This document shows positions 38,050-47,376 of a stretch of 64,000 nucleotides of DNA, one piece after another. Source of the DNA: Xanthomonas sp. Leaf148 (lineage in GTDB: Bacteria; Pseudomonadota; Gammaproteobacteria; Xanthomonadales; Xanthomonadaceae); contig NZ_LMOP01000008.1 of the NCBI RefSeq assembly GCF_001423585.1, positions 953 through 64,952 on the forward strand. The letters are read 5' to 3'. The notes under the pieces were generated by a model. It was not told where the DNA came from. It made no database searches and worked only from the letters and a program-made list of their open reading frames with translations. A program made the translations under genes and the position numbers. Each line of letters opens with the position of its first letter. The first letter of the stretch is position 1.

Positions 38050-38478
38050 ATGTGTATCCTGATTTTGCAAGGTCCCCAGGTTGATCTGGCGCAAGCGTTG
38101 CCGGTCATGGCGCCCGAGTGTGGTGGTCGCGCGCTACGGACGGTGGCGTGCGCCGATGTCGATAGCTTGATTGCGAGCTTGCAATTGGCTGGTGGCGATG
38201 CGGAGGTGGAATTGGTGCTGCTGGACTCGGGCGATCTGCCGTTGTCCGAGCGCAGTTGTGCCAGGGCCTTGCGTGCAGCGGTGGATGCGCTACCTACGCC
38301 GTACATCGAGCTGCATGCCGATGCGGCGCAGGAGCTGGAGCCGTGGCTGCATCCGCAGCATGCGCCGTTGGCTGTCGTGATTGCGCCGCATGATGCGCCA
38401 CGTGCGTATGCGATGTCGTTGGGCATTGCGGCGCGTTATCTGCCGTCGTTGCATGCGCCGTTGCGCGTGGCTGCCTGA
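38050..38478 (+). CDS. divergent type II dehydroquinase-like protein (copy 1)
   Basis: A 142-residue protein with the outline of type II 3-dehydroquinate dehydratase (AroQ). CILILQGPQVDL corresponds to the LNGPNLNL start and PYIELHADAAQE to the VEVHLSN loop. APLAVVIAPHDAPRAYAMSL corresponds to the final strand and helix. The Asn, Arg and Tyr of the active-site start are not retained, so dehydratase activity is doubtful. It is followed by a second divergent copy 10 bases later. The function is unknown; perhaps a scaffold or small-molecule binder. Confidence 0.6.
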   Translation: MCILILQGPQVDLAQALPVMAPECGGRALRTVACADVDSLIASLQLAGGDAEVELVLLDSGDLPLSERSCARALRAAVDALPTPYIELHADAAQELEPWLHPQHAPLAVVIAPHDAPRAYAMSLGIAARYLPSLHAPLRVAA

Positions 38479-38488
38479 GGACGCCGGC

Positions 38489-38938
38489 ATGTCGATCATG
38501 ATCGTGCGTGGACCGGATGCGGTATCACCGCGGGTGTGTGGGCCGCAGCCGTTGCCGCGGGCCGTGATCCGGCAGCTTGTGCAATGTGCCGGCGATGCAG
38601 GCAAGACGGTGGCGTTGCGTGCCTGCGGGTCGGAGCAGGAGTTGTTGGATGCGTTGCGCGTGGCCGGGCAGGCGCGGATGGAAATTGCGTTGATCGATCC
38701 GGGCAGTTGCGTGGACAGCGTGCGCTTGCATCGGGTGCTGGTGGCGTTGCGCTATCCCTATGTGGAAACGCACGACGACAGTACGGACCGGCCGGAGCGC
38801 TGCCTGCCGGCAGGTCTGGGCGAGTGCGTGGCGACGGTGCGCGGTTACTGCGCGCAGAGCTATCTGCTGGGGCTGGAAATCGCGTTGGAACATCTGGGCT
38901 GCACGGAGATTCAGGGCGATGTCCACGTCGGGACCTGA
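38489..38938 (+). CDS. divergent type II dehydroquinase-like protein (copy 2)
   Basis: A 149-residue protein that is closer to AroQ than copy 1. EIALIDPGSCVDSVRLHRVL matches the INPGA-THTS-ALRDAL block, YPYVETHDDS matches the VEVHLSN loop and keeps its His, and GYCAQSYLLGLEIALEHL matches the C-terminal GxGxxGYxxAL helix. The N-terminal NGPN motif is RGPD, and the Arg/Tyr lid is not seen. It overlaps the next gene by 20 bases. Known AroQ works in the shikimate pathway; this copy is probably not a normal dehydratase. Confidence 0.65.
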   Translation: MSIMIVRGPDAVSPRVCGPQPLPRAVIRQLVQCAGDAGKTVALRACGSEQELLDALRVAGQARMEIALIDPGSCVDSVRLHRVLVALRYPYVETHDDSTDRPERCLPAGLGECVATVRGYCAQSYLLGLEIALEHLGCTEIQGDVHVGT

Positions 38939-39146
38939 GCAGCGCCAGCTGCATTACTTCGCCGACTACGAAGGCTATTGCGATGGTCGGCCAGTGCTAT
39001 GGGGGCAGCTCGCTCACAGCGTGGAGGTGTCTGCCGATGGCGTGCTGGATGCCGCCGAACTGGTGTGTGCGTTGCGCCGTCGTGCGGCAGAAGCGCATGG
39101 GCTGGAAGCGGGGCAGATCCGTCTCTGTCAGGTCACGCGGCTGTAG
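38919..39146 (+). CDS. small hypothetical protein of the AroQ-like operon
   Basis: A 75-residue protein starting at ATG 38919 within the 3' end of the preceding gene. It has no signal peptide. Notable sequence: LHYFADYEGYCDGRPVLWGQ, and an Ala/Arg-rich helix before the end QIRLCQVTRL. The family is not recognised. The 20-base overlap argues that it is translated together with the AroQ-like proteins and may act with them. Confidence 0.55.
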   Translation: MSTSGPEQRQLHYFADYEGYCDGRPVLWGQLAHSVEVSADGVLDAAELVCALRRRAAEAHGLEAGQIRLCQVTRL

Positions 39147-39387
39147 CGGCGCGACCTACGCTTGTGGTGTAGCGCGCTGCACCCGTGTTGCGGTCGATCA
39201 AGAACGCGTCGCTTCTTCCCCTGCGCCGCAACGAGACGGTGTCGGGGACGGCACATCTATCGCTGCACCCGCACGCAATGGTCTTACGCGCGCTACCCAT
39301 GATGCGCCACCAAGCTGCGCCGCTGTTCTGCGATCACGCGACGGCACCGAATGCAGAGCATTGCTTGGTGCCGTCTCCATACTCGAT

Positions 39388-39532
39388 CAGCAACAGCCAA
39401 CAGCAACAGCCAACAGCCAACAGCAACAGCGAACAGCAACAGCGAACAGCAACAGCGAACAGCAACAGCGAACAGCAACAGCGAACAGCGAACAGCGAAC
39501 AGCGAACAGCGAACATCAAAGCGAACAGCAAA
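39388..39532. repeat. simple-sequence array (CAACAGC/GAACAGC units)
   Basis: About 145 bases made of 6-base steps AACAGC with alternating preceding base, in blocks of CAACAGC, CAACAGCGAACAG and then GAACAGC. The rest of the gap 39147-39662 shows no gene other than a hairpin near the PQQ gene. Such arrays are prone to slippage. Confidence 0.85.
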
Positions 39533-39586
39533 CACCACACACGCTAATCAACGCGCCGCGCTACGCTCTTTACCAGCCCCACACAC

Positions 39587-39614
39587 AACGACGCCACCCG
39601 AAGGTGGCGTCGTT
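39587..39614 (-). terminator. strong hairpin 3' of the PQQ protein gene
   Basis: Perfect 12-base arms AACGACGCCACC and GGTGGCGTCGTT enclose CGAA (TTCG on the minus strand, a very stable tetraloop). It lies 49 bases after the stop of the minus-strand gene. There is no clear T-run, so it may be a terminator or a stabilising mRNA end. Confidence 0.65.
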
Positions 39615-39662
39615 GTTCTGCAATCACTGCGCATCACGCAACGCAGAGCACGTGCTAACCGC

Positions 39663-41393
39663 TTACTTGGCCGCACCGCTCTCCGGCACGAACTTGATCA
39701 GCTGATTGCTGGTCGCGGCGGTGCCGAAGTTGAAGCGGCCGTAGCCGGCGCCCCAGTACAGCGCACCATTGACCACGGCCGGCGAGCTGAGCACCGAGCC
39801 GGTGGCGTCGTAGTTCCACAGCGTGGCGCCAGTGTCGGTGTCGAGGGCGACCATGTTGCCGGCCATCGAACCGGCGTACAGCAGGTTCGGCGACACCGTC
39901 AGCGAGCCCTGGCCGCCGGCCGGGACGGTCGGGTTGACGCGGTTGATACCCGGCACCTTGACCTGCCACTTGATCTTGCCGGTAGCCGCATCCAGCGCCG
40001 CCCACGAGCCGCCGTTGTGGCTGACGGTGTTGTCCGGTCCCAGGGTGTAGGTGGTGTTGTTGTTGTTGTTGATGGCCACATAGATCTGCGACTTGTACGG
40101 GTCGAACGCGGTGCCCCACTCGACGCCGCCGGTGGTGCCGCCGGGGCCGACCTGGGTCGACCATACCTTGGCGCCGGTCTTGGCGTTGAAGGCCCAGTAG
40201 ATACCGCTCTTCTGCCCGGCACCGACTAACTGCTGCGGCTTGCCGTCGCGCCACACGGTGAACAGGTTGACGCCAGCGCCGCCGAAATCGTAATCGGGGC
40301 CGGTCAGGTTGGTGGCTTGCGTATTCGGGCACAGGCCGTTGGTGGGCGCGATGATGCACGACAGGTTCCAGGCATCGTAACCCTGTGCACGATTGGCCCA
40401 GGCCAGCTTGCCTGTGTCCAGATTCAGCGCGACCACCGAGTCGACATAGTTATCCGGTGCCATGCAGTTCAGCTCGTCCTGCACGGTGAGGTCGCTGCCC
40501 AGATAGGAGCGTGCATTGGAGACGCAATTGCCCACGCCCTCGGGGATGTTGTAGTTGTTGCCGGTGCCGAAATACAGACGCTTGCTGATTGGGTCGATCG
40601 CCACCTGGCCCCACACCGAGGCGCCGGTGTAACCCTCGGGCACGTTGTAGAACTGCCACAGCTTCTTGCCGGTGTTCAGATCCAGGGCCACCACGCTGCC
40701 GCGGAAGCTGAAGGTGTGGTTGGGCGCCAGATTGCCCCAGTCGCCCGAGGAGATGCCGACGTAGATGCGGTTGCCGTAGATCACCGGCGAGGAGGTGATG
40801 CGCGCCTGCGGGTTAGCTTCGGCGGTGGTCTTCCACAACAGCTTGCCGGTCTTCTTGTCGATCGCCATCACGGTGCCGGCAGCCTGGTCGCCGACGATGA
40901 TGCTCTTGGCGGTGATGGCCGGGGTATTGCGCGTCACCGAGGCGGCGTTGCCGGTGTAGTCGGACAGCTTGGCCTGCCAGTTCGGCTTGCCGGTTTGGGT
41001 GTCGACGCTATACAGGGTGCCGCCCCAGTCGGGCACGTAGAGGGTGCCGCCTTCGACGCTCGGCGTGGCCGAGATGTCGCCGGTGGTGGTCAGGGTCCAG
41101 GCCGGCTTGAGGCCTTTGACGGTGGTGCGATTGATCTTCCACTCACCCGGCGCGAAGCGCGCGTTGAAGTAACCGCCACCGGCGGTGGTCCAGCTGGTTG
41201 GGCTCGCGAACGGGAGGTTGCTGCCGAAGGCGCTCCACACCTGGCCGGAGCGCGCGAAGGCCTGGGTGTCCAGCGCAGACACCGGCTGTTGTGCGGTGGC
41301 GGAGCCGGGCTGGGCGAAAGCCACTGCGCTGGCGAGCAGGCAGGGAATGAGCGTCAAACTGCGTAACCGCAAGCGGCGATTGGAGTTGGTCAT
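39663..41393 (-). CDS. periplasmic PQQ-type beta-propeller dehydrogenase-like protein
   Basis: A 576-residue protein with a signal peptide (MTNSNRR... to about residue 33). It then has an eight-bladed propeller of the PQQ-dependent alcohol dehydrogenase type, with repeated blades such as GGTLYVPDWGGTLYSVDTQT, GTVMAIDKKTGKLLWKT and GSVVALDLNTGKKLWQFYN. It resembles proteins annotated polyvinyl-alcohol dehydrogenase but lacks a CxxCH heme motif. A PQQ cofactor is likely but not proven. The cellobionate genes lie about 900 bases away. The start is ATG 41393. Confidence 0.8.
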   Translation of the reverse strand: MTNSNRRLRLRSLTLIPCLLASAVAFAQPGSATAQQPVSALDTQAFARSGQVWSAFGSNLPFASPTSWTTAGGGYFNARFAPGEWKINRTTVKGLKPAWTLTTTGDISATPSVEGGTLYVPDWGGTLYSVDTQTGKPNWQAKLSDYTGNAASVTRNTPAITAKSIIVGDQAAGTVMAIDKKTGKLLWKTTAEANPQARITSSPVIYGNRIYVGISSGDWGNLAPNHTFSFRGSVVALDLNTGKKLWQFYNVPEGYTGASVWGQVAIDPISKRLYFGTGNNYNIPEGVGNCVSNARSYLGSDLTVQDELNCMAPDNYVDSVVALNLDTGKLAWANRAQGYDAWNLSCIIAPTNGLCPNTQATNLTGPDYDFGGAGVNLFTVWRDGKPQQLVGAGQKSGIYWAFNAKTGAKVWSTQVGPGGTTGGVEWGTAFDPYKSQIYVAINNNNNTTYTLGPDNTVSHNGGSWAALDAATGKIKWQVKVPGINRVNPTVPAGGQGSLTVSPNLLYAGSMAGNMVALDTDTGATLWNYDATGSVLSSPAVVNGALYWGAGYGRFNFGTAATSNQLIKFVPESGAAK

Positions 41394-41798
41394 CACGGCA
41401 TGTCCATTAATGGAAGGAAGCGCTGGATCCCCCCGGATCTGCGTGGTGAAGATCGCCGATTGCGGTGCCCGTGCAACAAGCGTACGCCGTTGCATTCACG
41501 CAACGGTCGGGTCCGTCTGCATCTGGTGATACCAAGTCGAAAATTTTGCGTTCAGCACGTGCGCTAATCGCACAAATAGTGATGATTCATCACTATTTCG
41601 CTCCAGTACGATAGAAAAAATGATTCAGCGCTGCAACAGCGAATTCGTCAGTAATTCATAGGTTTGTAAAAGGTAACCAGGAAATTTTGCGCCACCTTGT
41701 ACGGTGGGTCGCCGTCGAATGAAGCGCTGCCCGCGCCACCCAGCGCGGCGTGTCATTGACTCTCGATGGGCGAGCCAACCAATCAACCACACGACGAC

Positions 41799-42215
41799 AA
41801 AGCCCCTCTCCCCGTGGGAGAGGGGTTGGGGTGAGGCTACGAGGCGAAGCCCTGATGTATCCCAACCGGGCGTGGCTTTGCGCGCACCGGCATCCGACGC
41901 TTCGTGCCACCTTCTTCCGATGGGGAAGGAACGATCAAAAGCCCCTCTCCCCGCGGGAGAGGGGTAGGGTGAGGGTACGAGGCGAAGCCCTGATGTCTCC
42001 CAACCGCGCGGAGCTTTGCGTGCACCGGCATACGGCGCTTCGCGCCACCTTCTTCCGATGGGGAAGGAACGATCAAAAGCCCCTCTCCCGCGGGAGAAGG
42101 GTTGGGGTGAGGATACGAGGCGTAGCCCTGATGTATCCCAACCACGCGTGGCTTTGCGTGCACCGGCATCCTGCGCTTCGCGCCACCTTCTCCCGATGGC
42201 AGAAGGAACGATCGA
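41799..42215. repeat. three tandem copies of a 138-139 bp repeat
   Basis: AGCCCCTCTC recurs at 41801, 41940 and 42078. Each unit has the genus palindrome (CCCCTCTCCC..GGGAGAGGGG), then TACGAGGCGAAGCCCTGATG, then GTGCACCGGCATNCNGCGCTTC-type sequence and CCTTCTNCCGATGG. The copies differ at several bases. The frames that read through them are artefacts. No gene is seen in 41394-42268. Confidence 0.8.
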
Positions 42216-42268
42216 GCGCACGCTCAGTGGTGGGCTTGGCTAGCGGTGAGCTCGGCGCGTTACGCGCG

Positions 42269-42844
42269 TTAAGGCGAGTCCGCGGCTGTGTGCACTGCAG
42301 CAGACGCGCTCAGCGCCAACTGCGCAATCGCATCGCGCACCACTTCCGGCACGGTCGCGTCCACATCGACCGACACCACATCTGCCTCGTCCAACGGCAG
42401 CTCCAGCGTCTGCAGCTGGCTGTCGAGCAGGCTGGGCGGCATGAAGTGGCCGGCGCGTGCGCTCAGGCGTGCGGCAATCACATGCGGCGCCGCATGCAGG
42501 AACACAAAGCGCATCGGTACGCCGCTGCCGCGCAGCAATTGGCGGTGCGTGCCGCGCAATCCGGAAAATGCCAGCACGACCGATTCGCCGGCATGCACGC
42601 AGTCGCGCAAGGTGGCGGCCAGCAGCTCCACCCACGGCAGACGCATGGCATCTGTCAGCGGTTGGCCGGCTGCCATCTGCGCGCGCGCAGCCACGCTGTG
42701 ATAGTCGTCGGCATCCAGAAAGCGGAAGCGGTAATGCGCGGCGAGCGCCTGCGCGATGGTGGTCTTGCCGCTGCCCGAGACGCCCATCACAACGATGGCC
42801 ATGGGCGAAGCGGACGCGGGCGCGGCAGGTACGGCGGTGTCCAT
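42269..42844 (-). CDS. gntK: gluconokinase
   Basis: GntK phosphorylates gluconate to 6-phosphogluconate with ATP. The 191-residue product has the P-loop MGVSGSGKTT, the LDADDYHS substrate motif, and the LSARAGHFMPPSLLDSQ block of the GntK family. ATG 42844 is preferred over the adjacent GTG 42847. It diverges from the symporter and cellobionate phosphorylase genes, with 157 bases between starts. That phosphorylase yields gluconate, which this enzyme would bring into the Entner-Doudoroff or pentose phosphate pathway. Confidence 0.92.
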   Translation of the reverse strand: MDTAVPAAPASASPMAIVVMGVSGSGKTTIAQALAAHYRFRFLDADDYHSVAARAQMAAGQPLTDAMRLPWVELLAATLRDCVHAGESVVLAFSGLRGTHRQLLRGSGVPMRFVFLHAAPHVIAARLSARAGHFMPPSLLDSQLQTLELPLDEADVVSVDVDATVPEVVRDAIAQLALSASAAVHTAADSP

Positions 42845-43001
42845 CACGTCAGGTTATATCTCCGGATCGATTCGGCATTTGAGCCGATTTCACGTTGGCG
42901 GCAGCCGATGCGTGGTGTAGCGTCGGCGCTCCTTGCCAGGTGAGCGGGCACCCAGCGTAACGGCGTGCCCGGCCGGGTACAACGCATCTGAAGGTCTGTC
43001 G

Positions 43002-44384
43002 ATGACGTCAACACCCGCACCGTCTCCTGCACCGGCGCGCCTGCGCTGGCGCGAAAAGCTGGGCTACGGCGCCGGCGATCTGGGCCTGAATCTGTATTGG
43101 GCCAACATCTCGGCGTTTCTGCTGATCTTCTACACCGACACCATGCATCTGCCGGCCGCAGCGGTGGGCACGATGATCCTGTTGACCAAGATCGCCGATG
43201 CGATTGCCGACCCGGCAATGGGCGCCATCGCCGACCGCACCCGCAGCCGCTGGGGCAAGTTCCGCCCGTATCTGTTGTGGGGCGCAATACCAATGGCGCT
43301 GACCGGCGTGCTTGCCTACACCACGCCGGACCTGGATCAGAACGGGCGCATGGTGTGGGCCACGGTGACCTTCCTGGTGATGATGCTGGCCTACACCGTG
43401 GTGAGCATTCCTTACTCGGCCTTGTCGGGCGTGATCACGGCCGACAGCCAGCAGCGTACCGGGCTGATCAGCCTGCGTTTCATCGGTGCGTTTGCAGGTA
43501 CCACGTTGGTCAATTACTTCACGATGGATCTGGTGCGCTGGTTCGGCGGCGGCAACGATGCACTGGGCTGGCAGCGCACGATGATGCTGTACGGCGCAGT
43601 GGCGCTGGTGTTGTTTGTCACCGTGGCATTGACTACGCGCGAGCGCGTGCAACCGCCCCCGCAACAACGCACACCGATCCGGCGCGACATCGCCGATCTG
43701 CTGCAGAACAAACCGTGGTGCGTGTTGTTCGTGCTGTCGTTGATCATCATGATCACGATCACCATGCGCGGTGGTGCAGGCGTGTACTACCTCAAGTACT
43801 ACGTGCAACGCCCGGATCTGGTCGGCTTGTTCCTGGGCAGCTATTCGGTGGCCTTGGGCGTAGGTGCAGCCATCACCCCATTGCTGACGCGGCATTGGGA
43901 CAAGCGCCAGCTGATGTGCGGGCTGATGGTGATCGTCGGTGTGTTGAGTTGTGCGATGTTCTTCGTGCCTGCCGATGCGGTATGGGCGATCTTCGGGTTG
44001 AACATGTTGATCGGCCTGGCACTGGGGCCGAAGTCGCCGCTGGCGTTTTCGATGTATGCCGACAGCGCCGACTACACCGAATGGCGCACCGGCCGGCGCG
44101 CGACGGCGATGACGTTTGCGGCGGCGACGTTTTCGCAAAAGCTTGGCGGCGCGCTGGCCTCGGCCGGCATCGCGTGGGTGCTGGCCGGGATGGGCTATGT
44201 GGCCAACAGTGCGCAGTCCACCGGGTCGTTGACCGGCATCGTGTTGCTGCTGACGGTGATCCCTGGGGTGGTCGCGCTGCTGGCTGCCTGGACCATGCGT
44301 TTCTATCCGCTGGACGACGGCTTGCTGAGCCAGATCCAGCACGAACTGGCCGCGCGCAAGCGCGACGAACCGGAGCACCCCTGA
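43002..44384 (+). CDS. GPH-family sugar:cation symporter
   Basis: A 460-residue inner-membrane transporter with 12 predicted helices, of the glycoside-pentoside-hexuronide (MelB-like) family. It has [14 protein letters not shown] at the first helix, [20 protein letters not shown] after helix 2, and [20 protein letters not shown] before helix 11, all family signatures. Its stop is two bases before the GTG of the cellobionate phosphorylase gene, so the substrate is probably cellobionate or a related disaccharide acid (inference from context). Confidence 0.9.
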   Translation: MTSTPAPSPAPARLRWREKLGYGAGDLGLNLYWANISAFLLIFYTDTMHLPAAAVGTMILLTKIADAIADPAMGAIADRTRSRWGKFRPYLLWGAIPMALTGVLAYTTPDLDQNGRMVWATVTFLVMMLAYTVVSIPYSALSGVITADSQQRTGLISLRFIGAFAGTTLVNYFTMDLVRWFGGGNDALGWQRTMMLYGAVALVLFVTVALTTRERVQPPPQQRTPIRRDIADLLQNKPWCVLFVLSLIIMITITMRGGAGVYYLKYYVQRPDLVGLFLGSYSVALGVGAAITPLLTRHWDKRQLMCGLMVIVGVLSCAMFFVPADAVWAIFGLNMLIGLALGPKSPLAFSMYADSADYTEWRTGRRATAMTFAAATFSQKLGGALASAGIAWVLAGMGYVANSAQSTGSLTGIVLLLTVIPGVVALLAAWTMRFYPLDDGLLSQIQHELAARKRDEPEHP

Positions 44385-44386
44385 CC

Positions 44387-46786
44387 GTGTCTGCAACGCC
44401 CACCGCTGCGTCCGACCCACTGTCCACCTTGATGGCGCCCAGTGCCGATGGCATGCGCTACGCGCTCTACAGCCCGACCGCCATGCCCAATGCCGGCGGC
44501 TTTTTGTGGAACCGCCGCATGATGTTGCAGCTGACCTGCCGTGGCTATGCCACCGGCCAGTTCATGCAGCCGGAGCCATCCAAGTACGCGCATGCACCGA
44601 TGCTGGAAGCGCGCAATTTCATGATGCCCGAGCAGCCGTATTACGCGCATCACCCCGGGCGTTTTTTCTATCTCAAGGACGAAGACAGTGGCGCGCTGTA
44701 CTCGGTACCGCACGAGCCGGTGCGCGCGCAACCGCAGGCCTTTGAATTCTCTGCCGGCAAGCACGATGTGCGTTGGCGCGTGCAGCATGACGACATCGTG
44801 GTGGAGCTGTGCGTGGCCTTGCCTACCGACGATGCGGTGGAGCTGTGGGAATGCCGCGTGCATAACGCCTCCGGGCGCGCGCGGAGGCTGAGCCTGTACG
44901 TGTATTTCCCGGTCGGCTACATGTCGTGGATGCATCAATCCGGCGGCTACGAGCCGGCGCTGGGTGGCATCGTCTGCCGCAGCGTGGCGCCGTACCAGAA
45001 AGTGGACGATTATTTTCGTCAGCGCGATTTCAAGGACTGCACCTTCCTGCTGCATGAGCAAGCGCCGGTGGCGTGGGAGGCGCGGCAACTGGCGTTCGAA
45101 GGCGAGGGTGGGCTGCATGCGCCTTCTGCCATCCAGGCCGAGCAGCTGGGCAACAGCGAGGCGCATTACGAAACGCCGGCCGCCGCGCTGCAATATCGCC
45201 TGCAGCTGGAGCCCGATGCGGCCAGCGTGTATCGATTTGCATTCGGGCCGGCCAAGGACGATGCAGAAATCGCCGCGCTGCGTGCGCGCTATCTGTCGCA
45301 GGAAGGCTTTGCCGAGGCGGCACGCGCCTATGCGCAGTATCTGCAGGCCGGCCACGGTTGCATGCAGATCGCCACACCCGATGCGGCGCTGGATAACCTG
45401 GTCAATCATTGGTTGCCGCGGCAGGTGTTCTATCACGGCGATGTCAACCGCCTGACCACCGATCCGCAGACACGCAATTATCTGCAAGACCACATGGGCA
45501 TGGCCTATCTGCAGCCGGCGACCGCGCGTGCGGCGCTGCTGCATGCCCTGTCGCAGCAGGAACCCAGCGGCGCGATGCCGGACGGCATCTTGTTGGTGGA
45601 AGGCGCCGAACTGAAATACATCAACCAGGTGCCGCATACCGACCATTGCGTGTGGTTGCCGATCTTCCTGAGTGCGTATCTGGCCGAAACCAACGATGCC
45701 AGCGTGCTGGAGGCGGTGGTGCGCACGCACGATGGCCAGGCGCTGAGCGTGGCCGAGCGATTGGATGCGGCGATGCAGTGGTTGCTGGATGCGCGCGATG
45801 CGCGCGGCCTGAGTTTCATCGCCCAGGGCGATTGGAACGACCCCATGAACATGGTCGGCTGGCGCGGCAAGGGCGTCTCCGGCTGGCTCACCGTTGCTAC
45901 CGCGTATGCGCTGCGGCTGTGGTCGGACATCTGCGCCGCGCATGGACGCACCGCGCAGGCCCAGACATTCGGCCAGGCAGTGGGCAGGGTAAACGCCGAC
46001 GCAAATCGCGAGTTGTGGGACGGCAACTGGTATGCGCGCGGCATCACCGACGACGGCGTGCGCTTCGGCATTGCCGACGATGTGGAGGGGCGCATCTATC
46101 TCAATCCGCAGAGTTTTGCGCTGTTGGCCGGCACCGCCGATGCGCAGCAACGCACGGCGCTGCTGGAGGCGGTGCGCGAGCAACTGCACACACCGTATGG
46201 CCCGGTGATGCTGGCACCGGCCTACACCCACATGCGCGACGACGTGGGGCGCCTTACCCAGAAATGGCCAGGTGCGGCGGAGAACGGTGCGGTCTACAAC
46301 CACGCGGTGGCGTTTTATCTGTACAGCCTGTACCAGATTGGTGAGGCCGACCGCGCCTGGGAGATCCTGCGCGCGATGCTGCCGGGCCCGACCCGCGAAG
46401 ACGTGCTGCAGCGCGGTCATCTGCCGGTGTCGCTGCCCAACTACTACCGTGGCGCGTGGCATCAGTACCCGCGTACCGCCGGGCGATCGAGCCAGTTGTT
46501 CAACACCGGCACGGTGGCGTGGGTGTATCGCTGCGTGCTGGAAGGTTTGTTTGGCCTGGTCGGCGAGGGCGATGCGTTGGCGATCCGCCCGCAGCTGCCG
46601 TCGCACTGGCCGCATGCGCAGGTGACGCGGCAGTTTCGTGGCGCGCAGTTCGAGGTCGTGTTGACGCGCGAGGCGGGTCGTCGCGACAGCGAGGTGCTGC
46701 TGGATGGCGAGGTCTGCCCGGATCAACGGGTTCACAACATCGTGGCCGGTCGCACGTATCAGGTGCGCGTGCGTCTGCCGGGCTGA
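44387..46786 (+). CDS. GH94 phosphorylase, probable cellobionic acid phosphorylase
   Basis: The 799-residue cytoplasmic protein is a GH94 phosphorylase: N-terminal beta-sandwich (to about 290), helical barrel with the catalytic acid in [16 protein letters not shown] (Asp near residue 485), and a C-terminal sheet. It matches the outline of the X. campestris enzyme that splits cellobionic acid with phosphate into glucose 1-phosphate and gluconate. The divergent gluconokinase and the coupled symporter support this over cellobiose or cellodextrin phosphorylase. The start is GTG 44387, two bases after the symporter stop. Confidence 0.85.
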   Translation: MSATPTAASDPLSTLMAPSADGMRYALYSPTAMPNAGGFLWNRRMMLQLTCRGYATGQFMQPEPSKYAHAPMLEARNFMMPEQPYYAHHPGRFFYLKDEDSGALYSVPHEPVRAQPQAFEFSAGKHDVRWRVQHDDIVVELCVALPTDDAVELWECRVHNASGRARRLSLYVYFPVGYMSWMHQSGGYEPALGGIVCRSVAPYQKVDDYFRQRDFKDCTFLLHEQAPVAWEARQLAFEGEGGLHAPSAIQAEQLGNSEAHYETPAAALQYRLQLEPDAASVYRFAFGPAKDDAEIAALRARYLSQEGFAEAARAYAQYLQAGHGCMQIATPDAALDNLVNHWLPRQVFYHGDVNRLTTDPQTRNYLQDHMGMAYLQPATARAALLHALSQQEPSGAMPDGILLVEGAELKYINQVPHTDHCVWLPIFLSAYLAETNDASVLEAVVRTHDGQALSVAERLDAAMQWLLDARDARGLSFIAQGDWNDPMNMVGWRGKGVSGWLTVATAYALRLWSDICAAHGRTAQAQTFGQAVGRVNADANRELWDGNWYARGITDDGVRFGIADDVEGRIYLNPQSFALLAGTADAQQRTALLEAVREQLHTPYGPVMLAPAYTHMRDDVGRLTQKWPGAAENGAVYNHAVAFYLYSLYQIGEADRAWEILRAMLPGPTREDVLQRGHLPVSLPNYYRGAWHQYPRTAGRSSQLFNTGTVAWVYRCVLEGLFGLVGEGDALAIRPQLPSHWPHAQVTRQFRGAQFEVVLTREAGRRDSEVLLDGEVCPDQRVHNIVAGRTYQVRVRLPG

Positions 46787-46817
46787 GGGGTGGCTGCGGC
46801 TTGCTTAGCCAGCGGCC

Positions 46818-46862
46818 CTCACCCGCCCTTTGGGCACCCTCTCCCCCAGGGGGGAGAGGGGA
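46818..46862. repeat. interspersed palindromic repeat
   Basis: One copy of the genus palindrome (CCCTCACCCGCCCTTTGGGC then CTCTCCCCC/GGGGGAGAG), 32 bases after the GH94 stop codon. It may act as an mRNA end structure. Confidence 0.75.
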
Positions 46863-46888
46863 GGTTGCCGGCTTTTTAGATTGTCGTT

Positions 46889-47160
46889 GCTAGAGCTAGA
46901 GCTAGAGCTGGAGCTGGAGCTGGAGCTAGATCCAAAGCCAAAGCCAAAGCCAAAGCTAACGCTCAAAGCCAGATCCAGGATCTAGAAGCCGTAAGCCGTA
47001 AGCCGTAAGCCAGAAGCCAGAAGCCAGAAGCCAGAAGCCAACATCCAGAAGCCAACAGCCAGAAGCCAACAGCCAGAAGCCAACAGCCAGAAGCCAACAG
47101 CCAGAAGCCAACAGCCAGAAGCCAACAGCCAACAAAGCCAACAGCCAACAAAGCCAGCAG
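46889..47160. repeat. compound simple-sequence array
   Basis: About 270 bases of successive short units: GCTAGA and GCTGGA (6-mers), AAAGCC (6-mer), AAGCCGT and AAGCCAG (7-mers), then a 14-mer AAGCCAACAGCCAG repeated about five times, and CAACAAAGC at the end. Each block drifts into the next by one or two changes. There is no gene in 46787-47376 apart from a palindromic repeat at 47190-47236. Confidence 0.85.
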
Positions 47161-47189
47161 CCTGCCTTCCGTTCTCATTCGCTTGGCCT

Positions 47190-47236
47190 CCTTCCCCCGC
47201 TTGCGGGGGAAGGTGCCCGAAGGGCGGATGGGGGCA
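47190..47236. repeat. interspersed palindromic repeat
   Basis: One copy, orientation CCTTCCCCCGCTTGCGGGGG then AAGGTGCCCGAAGGGCGGAT, between the simple-sequence array and the hybrid kinase gene. Confidence 0.75.
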
Positions 47237-47376
47237 GCCACCTCATCCCCACCTTCTCCAGCCGTCCACGCGCAGCGCCCCGCTGCCCAATCCGCCGCCG
47301 GCAGCGTTCCGTCGCCCACGCGCTGTTCCCCACTGCGTAAACTCCCAGGCTCGCATCGCGCCGCCTAGGACACCCA

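Noticed and set aside
39388-39532. CRISPR array
   Set aside because: Units are 6-13 bases without distinct spacers; no cas genes nearby.
41750-42943. 397-residue frame through the triple repeat and over gntK
   Set aside because: Reads through the 139-bp repeats and the antisense strand of gluconokinase.
46889-47160. CRISPR or TALE-like repeat coding region
   Set aside because: Units are 6-14 bases with no spacers and no conserved reading frame.
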